Source: Aquimarina latercula DSM 2041 (GTDB lineage Bacteria; Bacteroidota; Bacteroidia; Flavobacteriales; Flavobacteriaceae). Taken from it: a stretch of DNA of 64,000 nt. The notes beneath the pieces are model-generated. The model saw only the letters and a program-made list of their open reading frames with translations, had not been told where the DNA came from and made no database searches. Shown one piece after another: positions 9,685-19,799 of the stretch. The stretch is taken from NCBI RefSeq assembly GCF_000430645.1, contig NZ_KE387187.1:273265-337264 (forward strand), given 5' to 3'. Position numbers and translations under genes: made by a program. The number at the start of each line of letters is the position of its first letter. Position 1 is the stretch's first letter.

Positions 9685-10392
9685 CTACTTATTCTCCATT
9701 ACTACCCTAATGGATGAAATTTTATCATTTTCCCTTCCTAAACTCGACCTTCCACGGTAATGATCCTTACCTCGTACCCAACTATGTAACTGTTGCCCTC
9801 TCTGATGATAATGACGATAGGTAATAAGCTGGGTTCTAGAATTTTTACCATCATGATTTGAAGATACTATTATAAGAGAAGCAGCTTTATCATTGAAATA
9901 ACCTGGAACATTTCTATTTGCTACACCTTTTTTATTCTCTGAAAGTCTATGCATTCCACTAGTTGCCCAGTATTGACCCCTGTAATTCCCACTATCAAAT
10001 AATACCACAGCCCAATGCCCAAAGTCTTTGTTAGCTTTACTATTCTTCTTCGCTTGCTTATTAAAGTCATTAAGAGCTTTATCGGCACTTTCTTTTGTAT
10101 TAAAAATTTCCAAAACGTAAATTTTGTCTTCATTAAGATAAGAAATACCTCCCATTGGGTCTTCGTAAATTTTTGAAAGTTCTGTGTCATTGAGTACTTG
10201 TGCTAAAGAATACTCTTTACCTTCAATAATTATAATTTCAGGGTCACCCGTTACTTCTTCGCCAATCGTTTCTTGATTTTCGGATTCTAAATCATTCTCA
10301 CAAGAGGTAAGAAAAGTAAGTAATAGAATTACCGCAGAATAGTTTAAAATATGTTTCAGAATAATCATTTGTTTATTTTTTAACGTTTTCAT
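9685..10392 (-). CDS. Lipoprotein with calcium-clamp beta/gamma-crystallin domain
   Basis: This 235-residue protein has a lipoprotein signal (LTSC, C31; a start at Met9 would give a more usual signal length). The N-terminal part (45-110) includes a KEYSLAQVLND stretch. A beta/gamma-crystallin-like domain follows (about 125-232). It shows VVLFDSGNYRGQ with the typical Y/F-x-x-x-x-Y/F-x-G hairpin, and two calcium-clamp motifs of the (N/D)(N/D)xx(S/T)S type: NDKAAS (167-172) and NDKISS (222-227). This fold binds Ca2+ and stabilises extracellular proteins. The gene is the middle one of a three-gene operon, flanked by the two six-cysteine paralogs with 24-26 bp gaps. A related protein is encoded at 15293-15955. 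The biological role is unknown. Confidence 0.7.
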   Translation of the reverse strand: MKTLKNKQMIILKHILNYSAVILLLTFLTSCENDLESENQETIGEEVTGDPEIIIIEGKEYSLAQVLNDTELSKIYEDPMGGISYLNEDKIYVLEIFNTKESADKALNDFNKQAKKNSKANKDFGHWAVVLFDSGNYRGQYWATSGMHRLSENKKGVANRNVPGYFNDKAASLIIVSSNHDGKNSRTQLITYRHYHQRGQQLHSWVRGKDHYRGRSSLGRENDKISSIRVVMENK

Positions 10393-10418
10393 TATTATTT
10401 AATTTTCGTTCTAGATAT

Positions 10419-11114
10419 CTATACACAATCTATGAAATCATCTATACACTCAACTGTAGAAGCGCCTGCTGCTGCCGCTCCAGACGCAAAACATAATGGT
10501 TGTAAAGGAGGTGCTATACCTGTGCAACTTGTAGCTATTATACCACCCCCTGAAATACTAACAGCCACACATATCATTAAAGTAACTGTGCAATTGCTTA
10601 CTTTTTGAATACCTCTTTCAGGCCTATATAATCTGATATCCAATGCAAACTGCTCATTCATTCTGTCTGCCGCTTCTTCTCTTGACACTGCTTTTTTCTC
10701 AATATTTTTTAATTCATCATCATTGAGTTTAGCAATTTCAGGAAAATCTGCAATGATTGCCGCACTGGATTTTAAATAATCCTGAGCTAAATTGTTAAAT
10801 GCCGAATCAGAAATATTTAACAATTCACTAATGGTTTTTAAATCATTATTGCTAATTGCTTCGCGATAGGAATCATCATAATTCTCTTTTTTAGGGTCCG
10901 ATAACCCCTTTTTAACATCTTCGATCAAAAACTCCAAAATTAGTTTTGATGTATTTGCCTTAATAAATCGCTGATCTTTTGATAACCGATCAGCTAATTG
11001 TTCGATTTTATCCTGCTCTGAGTGATCCTCTATCACTTCTTCTTTAGAACAAGAAAACATAAAAGCACTCATACATAAAAGTAGCAGTACTCTCGAAATT
11101 CTAATTTGTTTCAT
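10419..11114 (-). CDS. Lipoprotein with symmetric six-cysteine hydrophobic C-terminus (paralog B)
   Basis: This 231-residue protein is the first gene of the operon. It has a lipobox FSC (C22), then SKEEV as in paralog A. Its N-terminal region is acidic and helical (DRLSKDQRFI; FPEIAKLN near 124-131). In the hydrophobic, Gly/Ala-rich tail the cysteines are at 175, 182, 197, 208, 223 and 230, with the same 6-14-10-14-6 spacing as paralog A although most intervening residues differ. Conservation of cysteine spacing over sequence argues for a structural disulfide core. No database family is recognised with confidence. A 16-bp repeat motif and a promoter-like sequence lie directly upstream (11141-11197). 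Confidence 0.7.
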   Translation of the reverse strand: MKQIRISRVLLLLCMSAFMFSCSKEEVIEDHSEQDKIEQLADRLSKDQRFIKANTSKLILEFLIEDVKKGLSDPKKENYDDSYREAISNNDLKTISELLNISDSAFNNLAQDYLKSSAAIIADFPEIAKLNDDELKNIEKKAVSREEAADRMNEQFALDIRLYRPERGIQKVSNCTVTLMICVAVSISGGGIIATSCTGIAPPLQPLCFASGAAAAGASTVECIDDFIDCV

Positions 11115-11140
11115 ATTATTAAGTTTTATTAATATATTTG

Positions 11141-11197
11141 CAAATATGAGAACCTCTACTGTTAAAAATCAAACACTAGAGGTTAGTAAAAAGTTAG
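11141..11197 (-). promoter_or_regulatory. Promoter with upstream phased GTTAG repeat
   Basis: On the minus strand a TTG (11172-11170) lies 21 nt before CATATTTG (11148-11141), one mismatch from the Bacteroidota -7 box TAxxTTTG. Immediately upstream, two GTTAG half-sites (11182-11186 and 11193-11197, + strand) are spaced by 11 bp. The same repeat occurs upstream of four other genes in this window. Confidence 0.65.
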
Positions 11198-12604
11198 CTT
11201 GCTTAATTAAAAGGTTTATTTAAAGTATTACTATAATCAATCTAAGTTAGTCAGAAGTAAGTTTTATATGTTTTTAGCACAAAAAGAAATTATCAAAACT
11301 CCTTTATCAATATATATGCATGAATAGATGTAAAACATCATCAAGTATCTAGATTCCCATATTAGATCAAAATTGTTGATTATCCCTTTTTAAAGTAAGC
11401 TTTCCATTACCTCTACTTAGAAAATAAGCTTAGGCTAAAACAAAAACACATATAAACCCTTATACTTTGATAAAATTTTAGAGTCCTAAATTCCTGATAA
11501 CCATTTCATTTCTAAACAACTGAAGGCCGTCAACAGAAAATCAACACAACAGGAATCTGCAATCAAAAAGTCTTTTCAGAAGTTCCTGAAAAAATATTAA
11601 TAAGTAAGTTAATTTGCAGGGGCCGCAAAAGCAGTTCGATTTTCATCGCTTCTTATAAAATAATTATGACGATCTAATCTCATTGACTAACAATGACTTC
11701 TAAAAAAAAAACGCTTTTTCCTTATTCTTTATTAAATTATCCGTGGTTACAGTGCTTTATTAATTTTTTTAAATTTGCGTTAAACTGCTAGGAAATATGA
11801 TTTGATCTTTAAACAAAAAAACTGTCATATTTATAAACTTTTAATAATATTAATTATAGTAAATTTCAGCTGTCATTCGCTGTAATAATTGGCATTGGTT
11901 AATTGAATACTAATGAATATAACATCCCAAAAAGAACATTCTTTTGATTACTGATTAACTTTATGAGACTTTATTTACTTCTTTTACTATTCCAAAAACA
12001 TCAAACTTCTCTTTACAATCATACCTTCCTTTATTTCTTAATATTTATTTAAGTTGTATTTATAAAATACCTTAAATCCCCATTGATATTTTTAATTATT
12101 TCTCTCATTTTTATAGAAAACATTCTTGAGTATCTACAAAGAAAATTAGAATTAAAACAAACTCTAAGAAAAATCCTTGTTCACACTCTTAATTTCACTT
12201 CATTCAGATAAATCCATTGAAATGAGATAATACACGTATCTTTCACACAATAACCTAAAGATCATACAGGCTCTGACAAATAAGTTCCCCCTATAATATT
12301 CCTGACTTGAGTTGAGTAATATTAAAACTCTTTTCGAATTTCGAGACAAATACTTATTCCTTTAAACTTAAAAAAAGAAGCTAAAGCTCTATAGTTTATG
12401 GTTATTACTACGGAGCGCTTTAAGTATTTTTTTTGAGCGAGTTAATTTGTATAGTTTTTTTAAATAAATAATTCCACAATGGAACAAAAACCACGCAAAT
12501 ACAAAAGGGATGATATAGATCACGCTTCAATGCTCCTAAGTTCGTTTAGAAATCAAAAATTATTGCTCAGCAAACACCTCGTTAATTTACCACGAAGTCG
12601 CTAA
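11198..12604. other. 1.4-kb gene-poor region
   Basis: AT-rich sequence with many stops. The only ORF of note is a 41-codon one at 12479-12604 (+), starting MEQKPRKYKRDD. It is basic and could be a truncated DNA-binding or transposase N-terminus, but the evidence is too weak to call a gene. No RNA gene or repeat array was recognised. Confidence 0.4.
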
Positions 12605-14281
12605 TTATAAAATTTGTTCTAAATAGTCTTTGAGAGGAATTTCGGAAGGAATATTCATTTTCTTTTTTAATTTACTACGAGTCACTTTTACCGTATTAGG
12701 AGAAACATTAAGAATATTAGCTGTCTCTTTTATACTCATATTCAATTTTGTAAGTAAACAGTAGCGAATTTCAGAAATTGACAACTCCGAATAATTGGTT
12801 TTTAATATGGATGTAAAATCTGGAAATTGAGATTCAATACGATCTGTGATTGCCCTGACATCTATTGCAGAGTTAATAAGATCTTGTATTTTATCTTCCA
12901 CTTTATTGAGCTCTTCATTATTACGCAAATCCCTTTTTACCTCATTCAATATCGTTATCCTTTTTGATATAGCAATAGCAGTTGCTCCAATTTCATTTTC
13001 TCTGAGAATAATTTGTTCTTTGAGTAATTTTTCTTCTTTTTCCCTTAGTGAATCAATTATTTTTTTTCCTTGGATATATTTATACGAAAAATAGAGACTA
13101 ATGAAACTGATAATAAGGATTAGCGTCAGAGAGATAATTAATATATTTTGTTTTAGATTTTGTGCCTTTATTAAAATATTATCTGAATTTAATTGCTGGT
13201 TTCTATATTCTTGATCAATTAATTCTTGCTGGCGATCAATCAATGTAATAAATTCTTTAATTCTAATTTCCTTGGTTTTTTTTAATACTCCGGTCAACTT
13301 TTCGTAATATAAAATCACCTTCTCAGAATCTTCTATTTTACTATATAGTTCTACCAGGTTTTCACATATTTCTATTTTAACCTGCTGATTTTCTACAACT
13401 GAAAACGCATCAAGAAGGTAACATTCAGCTTTGGTATATTCTTTTAAACCAAGATATGATTGTCCTTTAGTTAAATTGATAAAATTAGGAATCTGGAAAT
13501 AATCACCGGTATGATTAGCTATTTTGTTCTCGGCAGTTACACAGTACTCTAGAGCTTTATTAAATTGTTTACCTAGCATATACATAATAGCTATATTGAG
13601 ATGTAAACCTGCTTGTTCTACAATGTTATTATCTTTTATTGCTATGTCAAGTGCTTTTTTATAAAATGATATAGCACTATCCAAATTGTTTTCCTCAGTA
13701 TAAGTGACAGCTATCATATTATACACTTTAATAAGTCTTTTTTTCTTGAGATCACTGTTTAAGTAAGATAAGAACATAGCGCGTGCTTGACGATATTTCT
13801 TGAGAAAACTATAACAAACACCTATATCCATAAGAATTTCATTTGCAAGTACAACCTCATCTTTTGATAAGCTTAAATCATATGCTTTTTGTAAGTTTTT
13901 TAATGCAAATGTATATAATCCAGTCCGTATTAGAATACGACTTTTCTGTAATAATAACTCTTCTTCTTTTTTTTCTTTAACACCATATGTACTAGTTAAA
14001 TATTCAGCCATGTTAGTGTAATATAATGCACTATCCAAAACAACTTCCTTCATATAGATTTTAGAAAGTTCAAAGCTAATTTTTGTTTGCATTTTATATT
14101 TACTGGCGTTTTCTGACTTTTTATACAAATCAACTAAAATCTGTTTATCAAAATTTTTAGTAAAAGCCATAGAATCAAATGTAGCCTCTATTTGTTGCGC
14201 CGTGTAATGCTTGATAGAATTTTGTCCATATGAAGAAATCATTAAGTTCATTAATAATAGTGTTAGGATGGGGATTTTCAT
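12605..14281 (-). CDS. TPR-repeat, membrane-anchored LuxR-type HTH regulator
   Basis: This 558-residue protein has a signal peptide (about 1-19), a string of TPR-like helical repeats (about 60-340, for example NNLDSAISFYKKALDIAIKD) and one membrane segment (about 377-398). A charged coiled coil (400-470) leads to a C-terminal LuxR/GerE-type HTH (about 490-545) with LSISEIRYCLLTKLNMSIKE followed by VSPNTVKVTRSKL. The layout is common in Bacteroidota: the TPR part is periplasmic and the HTH cytoplasmic. The TPR domain would sense a ligand or protein partner. It is flanked by two gene-poor stretches and no operon partner is visible, so the target is unknown. The neighbouring accessory lipoprotein genes are candidates. 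Confidence 0.75.
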   Translation of the reverse strand: MKIPILTLLLMNLMISSYGQNSIKHYTAQQIEATFDSMAFTKNFDKQILVDLYKKSENASKYKMQTKISFELSKIYMKEVVLDSALYYTNMAEYLTSTYGVKEKKEEELLLQKSRILIRTGLYTFALKNLQKAYDLSLSKDEVVLANEILMDIGVCYSFLKKYRQARAMFLSYLNSDLKKKRLIKVYNMIAVTYTEENNLDSAISFYKKALDIAIKDNNIVEQAGLHLNIAIMYMLGKQFNKALEYCVTAENKIANHTGDYFQIPNFINLTKGQSYLGLKEYTKAECYLLDAFSVVENQQVKIEICENLVELYSKIEDSEKVILYYEKLTGVLKKTKEIRIKEFITLIDRQQELIDQEYRNQQLNSDNILIKAQNLKQNILIISLTLILIISFISLYFSYKYIQGKKIIDSLREKEEKLLKEQIILRENEIGATAIAISKRITILNEVKRDLRNNEELNKVEDKIQDLINSAIDVRAITDRIESQFPDFTSILKTNYSELSISEIRYCLLTKLNMSIKETANILNVSPNTVKVTRSKLKKKMNIPSEIPLKDYLEQIL

Positions 14282-15168
14282 GGGGATTGTATTAAATTAT
14301 AATTAATTGTAATTTCTTGTCGGTGCTTTGTGTAAAAATAAAGCGATTTAAACTTTCATAAATTTATTTTTCTTATTTTTCTTGATAACAATTAAGCTAA
14401 AAACGATATAATTAAATTCTCTCAAATCATCAATCATCAAGTCATATCGATTAAATAATGAACGAAAACTATCCATACATCAATAAGAATATCACATTTC
14501 TATAGAGCTGCTTTAACTACTTGAATTTGTACTTCAATATTATGAAGATTCGTATGCTTTCTTGCTACTGGCTCACGCCTAACAAACACTAAAACCCTAT
14601 CTACCAACAAGATAAAAACATGTTATGGTTGATCGCTTTTTATTCCAAGATACCAAAAAACCAGCACACCTATTATCGGAAGTGTACTACATCCGTACAA
14701 ATCTACAATAGAAAGGTCTAAACCCTATCCTAATGAATTTGAGAATTTGAACCCAACAGTATTTTAACAAACCCGTTAACACCATTTCCTGAATGATTAT
14801 AAACAGCATACCAAGTTAACAGAGTTTGCTTAAAAAGTGGCTTTATTGGTAGTCTATCCCATTATATAGTCGTTTTAAACTTATAACGTATCTCAATAAA
14901 AATCTCACCCAACAGAACTTTTTAAGAAAAACTCTTTTAATCTCTGACAAGTATGCGTTATTCACATTTCTACTGTATTCTTGTCTAACATTTTACACTC
15001 TAGTAATTAATTTTTAACACCTTAAGTTTTGTAATCCAACATCCAAAATCGATTTTTTGGATGTTGAAAAAATGTAAATCACTTTTATATAAACCTATTC
15101 AATTCAAAAACTTTATTACATAATAAAGAACAGATAAAAGGGAAATAACCCTACCAACAATTAAAAAA
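14282..15168. other. Gene-free region with hairpin at 15038-15065
   Basis: About 890 bp between two divergent genes with no coding ORF. It contains an inverted repeat AACATCCAAAA / TTTTTGGATGTT (15038-15065) without a strong T tract. This could be an operator or an mRNA structure. The promoter of the TPR regulator (minus strand) should lie in its first 150 bp. Confidence 0.45.
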
Positions 15169-15257
15169 CTAACATTAAACTAACGTGTTAAGGAACTTCA
15201 TTAACCTTTAACTAACCTATTTTATTGTACTTCAAAAAACTTTATATGCGAAATTTG
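15169..15257 (+). promoter_or_regulatory. Promoter with upstream phased CTAAC repeats
   Basis: CTAAC at 15169-15173 and 15180-15184, then TTAAC at 15201-15205 and CTAAC at 15212-15216, show 11-bp periods. They are the same motif, in coding-strand orientation, as upstream of 11114, 23137, 59210 and 62190. Eight nt downstream come TTG (15225-15227), a 22-nt spacer and GAAATTTG (15250-15257), close to a -33/-7 promoter. Confidence 0.6.
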
Positions 15258-15292
15258 TTAAATATTAAAATTAATTTTAAAATTTAACAAAA

Positions 15293-15955
15293 ATGAAAAC
15301 TATTGATTTAACCAAATTATTGGGATTACTTTTTCTCCTATTCATGTTCAATTCTTGCGATAAAGACAATCTTACCGATACAGCAATTGGATATGAAAAA
15401 TCCGAGCTATATCACTACAAAGGAATCACGTTAACCGAGAAACAAATGAACGAACGACATCCTAATGTACTGGAGAATTCATACTTAATCATTAACAATG
15501 ACGAAATAATTCATGTTTTCGATTCAGAAAATGAAGCTTTAGAATACGATGGAATTCTAGAGGATAAAGCTTCCTCTAATTGTAAAAATGATTTTAATCC
15601 CTACACTTGGGGTTTTAAAATAAGATTTTATGAAAACGAAAATTTTAGAGGTAGATGGTTTCAGGTTAGAAAACACGGAATTTCCAAATCTAAAGGTAAA
15701 TATTCTGCTAATGTCCCTAGGTCTTTTAACGATAAAATATCCTCTATTGTAATTGATGAAATTGATAAAGCAACAGGCAACACAGGAGGCCCATTATGGA
15801 CTTTTGTTAATTGCAGTGAAGATTATAACTTAGGAGGTAGGTCTACTAATGCTGTGGTGAACCCTTTTGGTTGTAGAAGAACTTGGAAAAACTTAAGAAA
15901 AGGGAATTGGAACGACAAAATAAGTTCTTGGTACGTAGATGGCGGTGGCAGGTAA
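15293..15955 (+). CDS. Lipoprotein with two beta/gamma-crystallin-like motifs
   Basis: This 220-residue protein has a lipobox FNSC (C22). The region 40-90 has KGITLTEKQMNER and resembles the KEYSLAQVL part of the crystallin lipoprotein at 9685-10392. Two crystallin-type motifs follow. The first (about 107-155) contains IRFYENENFRGRWFQ and the calcium-clamp hexamer NDKISS (146-151). The second (about 167-217) contains YNLGGR and NDKISS (207-212). Four cysteines (97, 174 and 194 plus the lipid-attached one) suggest a disulfide. It is monocistronic, with a terminator-like hairpin 55 bp downstream and the shared phased-repeat promoter upstream. Surface location and Ca2+ binding are inferred. A partner is not evident. 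Confidence 0.7.
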   Translation: MKTIDLTKLLGLLFLLFMFNSCDKDNLTDTAIGYEKSELYHYKGITLTEKQMNERHPNVLENSYLIINNDEIIHVFDSENEALEYDGILEDKASSNCKNDFNPYTWGFKIRFYENENFRGRWFQVRKHGISKSKGKYSANVPRSFNDKISSIVIDEIDKATGNTGGPLWTFVNCSEDYNLGGRSTNAVVNPFGCRRTWKNLRKGNWNDKISSWYVDGGGR

Positions 15956-16009
15956 TTCCTCGCAATATTGAGTAAAGTATTACGCATCTCTCTTATAAAC
16001 TTCACCAGA

Positions 16010-16055
16010 GTCAAAGAAGCCTTAAGAACTTAGGTTTCTTTGACCTGATGTTTTT
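16010..16055 (+). terminator. Rho-independent terminator
   Basis: The long imperfect stem GTCAAAGAAGCC / GGTTTCTTTGAC (16010-16021 with 16033-16044) is followed by CTGATGTTTTT. It lies 55 bp after the crystallin-type lipoprotein stop. Confidence 0.7.
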
Positions 16056-16282
16056 CAAATTAATGGTTTAGATCTTTCAATTTCATATTAATTATTTAAG
16101 CTATTATTAATCGATAGTTTTAAAAATCAACTAAGAAGAGGTAACAGATATAAACTCAAAAAAAGCCCTTCTCCATAAGTGTTTTACTGCTATTGTCTAT
16201 TTTTTATCTAGTGTAGATTGCCAGTAAAGACAATTAATTAATCTATCATTGTTTTTCTAATCTTACAAAAATATATGAAAAC

Positions 16283-19200
16283 ATGAATAAACAATTAGGA
16301 ATAAAAGTTTTAATATTTTCTTATCTTATATGTTTCTCCTTTGCAACTTTTGGACAAGTGATAACATCACCAATTATTGTTTCGCCAGAATCTCCGAGTT
16401 TATTAAATTATACAGTAACTGGAAACTTACTAAAAAGAGTTTCAATGGAAGTTAGTATATCTGGTAATTATGCTAATTTAACCTTGGAGGCAGCAGGTCA
16501 ACGTTTGATTGATAATATAGACATCCCCTCGAATAGAATACAATCTCTTAATTTTATAACCAATTTTCTTTCGTTAGGAGATGTAGAATTGCAATTCTAC
16601 GCTAATAATGAAAGTGTTACAATTAATTCATTATCAATTACTGATTTCGATAATGTAATCATCCCTGATTATAAAAATGTTAGTAATTCCGTAGGTTTAA
16701 TTGTAGAACCGGGTGATAAGTATGGAGGTCCATCTATAGCGGATTTTAATAATGATGGAAATTATGACATGGTTCTTAATAACCATAATGATAGAGAATC
16801 TCCTAGTAAGTTATATTTTGGCAATGCTAGTGGAAATGTTACAAATGAAACTGAACTTTCTCAGTTTGCGTTGATGGACCTTCATGGTTCTGCTGCTGGA
16901 GATTTTGATAATGATGGAGATCTTGATGTCATAATTGCTTTAGGTGGAGGGAACGGAACCAATCCAAAACCACCGTTATTCTATAAAAACGAAAATGGAA
17001 ATCTTATTAGAAGTGATGCTGATGTTGGAATTACATCTGGAGCAAGAGGACGTTCTCCTAAATGGGTTGACTTCGATCTAGATGGAGATCTGGACCTCGC
17101 ATTATTTAATGCTCCGGGAATAAACGGAGGTTCAGGAGCGCAACATATTTTCTATTCCAATAATGGAGACGGAACATTTAATCAAGTAAATATTTCAGGA
17201 TTAGAAAATGAAAAAGGTTCAAGAGTATTGATTACCGATTTAAATAAAGATAGCATAGATGACGTAGTTTTCATTGACCCTTTAGCTATTTGGAAAGGTA
17301 ATGGAAATTTCACATTCGAAAACGTTACTAACAACTGGTTAGAAGGCACAGCATTTGCAGGTAAGTTTAACCTCAGTGCCTTAAATTTGGATATAGATAA
17401 TGATGGCGATTTAGATTTATACCTTACGAGAGGTAAAGAAGTTTTTGAATTATCTAACAATACTTCTATAGATTATGACCCAATTCGAAAAGTTTTAGAC
17501 GGAAGAACAACTGGAAGTGAAGGAGTATTAACTATAGATTTTGAAGCAGAAACAAGCGAATTAGACATTTCTAATTTAGAGTTTGCTAGAAGAAATCAAT
17601 TTCCAGATAACTTTCCAGTTTTCTTAGGAAGTTCTATGACCGTAGCAATAGGAAATCTAAATATCGGTAACGATCCGCTGACGATACCTGACATACAAGT
17701 AACCGAAACTACTGCAGATGGATTTCCCTCCACCACCACCACTAACGGGCTCTATATAGGATATTTAGGAAATGGTCAATGGAGGTTAAGAACTGTAAGA
17801 AATGGAGATATTTCTTTTAATATAGGTTTTACTGTAGACAATGTTAGTAATTATGTTTCTGCTACTCCTCCTGCACAAAATAGAAATGTAGATGATATCC
17901 TACTCAGAAATGATCTAGATACTAGCGCAGGAACGATTAGTTTTGTTGATGTTTCTGATCAATGGAATATTCCAAAAGGGGGAAATCATTGGGGTGCCAC
18001 TGCTGGCGATCTCAATAATGATGGCTTTCAAGACATATTTATTCATAGATATGGATATTTAAGAAATCGAATTTCTGATTACATTTTACTAAATAATGGT
18101 CAAGGAAATTTCGAAATTACCACAAATCACAATGCAACAGTTAGAGAAACTCAAGCTCATGGTGATATGGGACAAGCTTTTGATTATGATCTCGATGGAG
18201 ATGTAGATATTTTAAACGGAGATGATCAAGGAGGTACTTGGCATTTGTTTGAAAATCAAAAAAATGATAATGGTAATTATGCTATAGTAAAGATTGGATA
18301 TTCCCCCATCAACAATGTTGATCCAATCTCTGCCGAAGTTACGCTTACTACAGCTAGTGGAATGTCTCATTTTAGAAGAGTCGAATCATCTGGTTCTGTC
18401 TATTCACAGAGTTTACTTAACATGATTCATTTTGGTTTAGGTACTGAAGATTTAATTAGTAATATAACCGTACGTTGGCGAAATGGAGAAATCGCTGAGT
18501 TTAATAATGAGGATGCAAATCAAATTTTTGACACCAATTTATTAGATCCTACAGGTATAACAATTGTACCTAATCCTATTGAAGTGCGTGTAGGCACAAC
18601 TATTCAATTAAATTTAGATTTTGAACCCGACTTCGCTAATCGTAATGTCACTTGGAACTCCGCTGACACATCTATCGCCACCATAGATCAAAACGGTATA
18701 CTTTCCGGAATTCTAGAGGGCCAAAACACTACTATTACTGTTATTAGCACAGCAAATACATCTATCACAGCTACCGCAGCTATTAGCGTGGTTCCGTTTT
18801 TTCCGATAGACGCTGAATCGATAACTTTAAATACCGAAAGTATTGATTTAATAGAAGGTAATAATGCTACGGTAATTGCGACCGTACTTCCCGAGGATGC
18901 TGATGATAAATCTGTAGTTTGGTCAAGTAGTGATACTACAATAGCAACTGTGAATCAAAATGGAACAATAACTGCTGAAGGACCTGGCACAGCAACTATT
19001 TCCGCAAAACTAGTCAACAATCAAATCATTAAAGATGAAGTTACAGTAAATATTATTGATTTAGTAGCTCCTAGCTTACAATTAGACAATAGAGAGATTT
19101 ACATCAATACAGAATATGAAATTGGGGGAGTTATAGATGTATTAGTAAATTATCACGCTGGAACAGGAAATACTGTAATTGCCGGAAATAATGGTGGGAT

Positions 19201-19735
19201 TAGATACTTTTTGCGTCACCTAACGTCTACATTTGATCTAATTCGTGATTTCGATATTGTAATTGACGATACTGTATTAGATACCGAATCAGGATCATCG
19301 CAAGTTTCTCTAAACATTAATTTAGAAGACCTTCCTACTGATAGTGACCCAATAGTACCATCTGCCGAATTACAAAATGGTGAATTTTACTTTTTATTTG
19401 CTTCATTTAGTTCAAGCAATGGGGATTCTCCAAATATTTCTGTACAACCCTTAAAAATAGTTAATTCTACTTTATCTACAAATGACCTTACAAATGAACT
19501 CGCAAATGTTGTAATGTATCCCAACCCGAGTAAAGATCATATTTCTTTCAACGGATTAAAGGATAAAATAGTTATTGCCACTATTTATAACCAAGTAGGA
19601 CAAAAGTTACGAATTAAAAAAATACAGTCAAATGATAAAATACCTATCAATAACTTACCTACAGGAACCTACCTAATAATACTAGAAGAAGGAGTGTCTG
19701 AATCTAAAAAATCTTTCAATTTAATAATAAAATAA
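16283..19735 (+). CDS. Large FG-GAP/VCBS repeat protein with ASPIC/UnbV and Ig-like domains (T9SS)
   Basis: This 1150-residue protein has a signal peptide (about 1-25). FG-GAP/VCBS repeats carry Ca-binding loops such as DFNNDGNYD, DFDNDGDLD, DFDLDGDLD and DIDNDGDLD (about 155-390), and again DLNNDGFQD and DYDLDGDVD (about 575-655). Between them lies a beta-rich insert (about 400-520) not matched to a family by eye. An ASPIC/UnbV-like segment (about 680-750, with VRWRNGEIAEF) and two bacterial Ig-like (BIG2) domains (about 755-835 and 845-925) follow. A beta-sandwich and a T9SS sorting domain starting MYPNPSKDH (about 1075) end the protein. It is probably a secreted adhesive or glycan-interacting beta-propeller protein. 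No catalytic residues are identified. Confidence 0.75.
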   Translation: MNKQLGIKVLIFSYLICFSFATFGQVITSPIIVSPESPSLLNYTVTGNLLKRVSMEVSISGNYANLTLEAAGQRLIDNIDIPSNRIQSLNFITNFLSLGDVELQFYANNESVTINSLSITDFDNVIIPDYKNVSNSVGLIVEPGDKYGGPSIADFNNDGNYDMVLNNHNDRESPSKLYFGNASGNVTNETELSQFALMDLHGSAAGDFDNDGDLDVIIALGGGNGTNPKPPLFYKNENGNLIRSDADVGITSGARGRSPKWVDFDLDGDLDLALFNAPGINGGSGAQHIFYSNNGDGTFNQVNISGLENEKGSRVLITDLNKDSIDDVVFIDPLAIWKGNGNFTFENVTNNWLEGTAFAGKFNLSALNLDIDNDGDLDLYLTRGKEVFELSNNTSIDYDPIRKVLDGRTTGSEGVLTIDFEAETSELDISNLEFARRNQFPDNFPVFLGSSMTVAIGNLNIGNDPLTIPDIQVTETTADGFPSTTTTNGLYIGYLGNGQWRLRTVRNGDISFNIGFTVDNVSNYVSATPPAQNRNVDDILLRNDLDTSAGTISFVDVSDQWNIPKGGNHWGATAGDLNNDGFQDIFIHRYGYLRNRISDYILLNNGQGNFEITTNHNATVRETQAHGDMGQAFDYDLDGDVDILNGDDQGGTWHLFENQKNDNGNYAIVKIGYSPINNVDPISAEVTLTTASGMSHFRRVESSGSVYSQSLLNMIHFGLGTEDLISNITVRWRNGEIAEFNNEDANQIFDTNLLDPTGITIVPNPIEVRVGTTIQLNLDFEPDFANRNVTWNSADTSIATIDQNGILSGILEGQNTTITVISTANTSITATAAISVVPFFPIDAESITLNTESIDLIEGNNATVIATVLPEDADDKSVVWSSSDTTIATVNQNGTITAEGPGTATISAKLVNNQIIKDEVTVNIIDLVAPSLQLDNREIYINTEYEIGGVIDVLVNYHAGTGNTVIAGNNGGIRYFLRHLTSTFDLIRDFDIVIDDTVLDTESGSSQVSLNINLEDLPTDSDPIVPSAELQNGEFYFLFASFSSSNGDSPNISVQPLKIVNSTLSTNDLTNELANVVMYPNPSKDHISFNGLKDKIVIATIYNQVGQKLRIKKIQSNDKIPINNLPTGTYLIILEEGVSESKKSFNLIIK

Positions 19736-19799
19736 AAAATACAATATTTTACGTTATAACTAATATAGGTTTGCTCTCAATGGTTCTTATTGAGTGTTA

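Noticed and set aside
12479..12604. 41-codon basic ORF (MEQKPRKYKRDD...)
   Set aside because: It is too short and without a recognisable family. It is noted inside the intergenic entry only.
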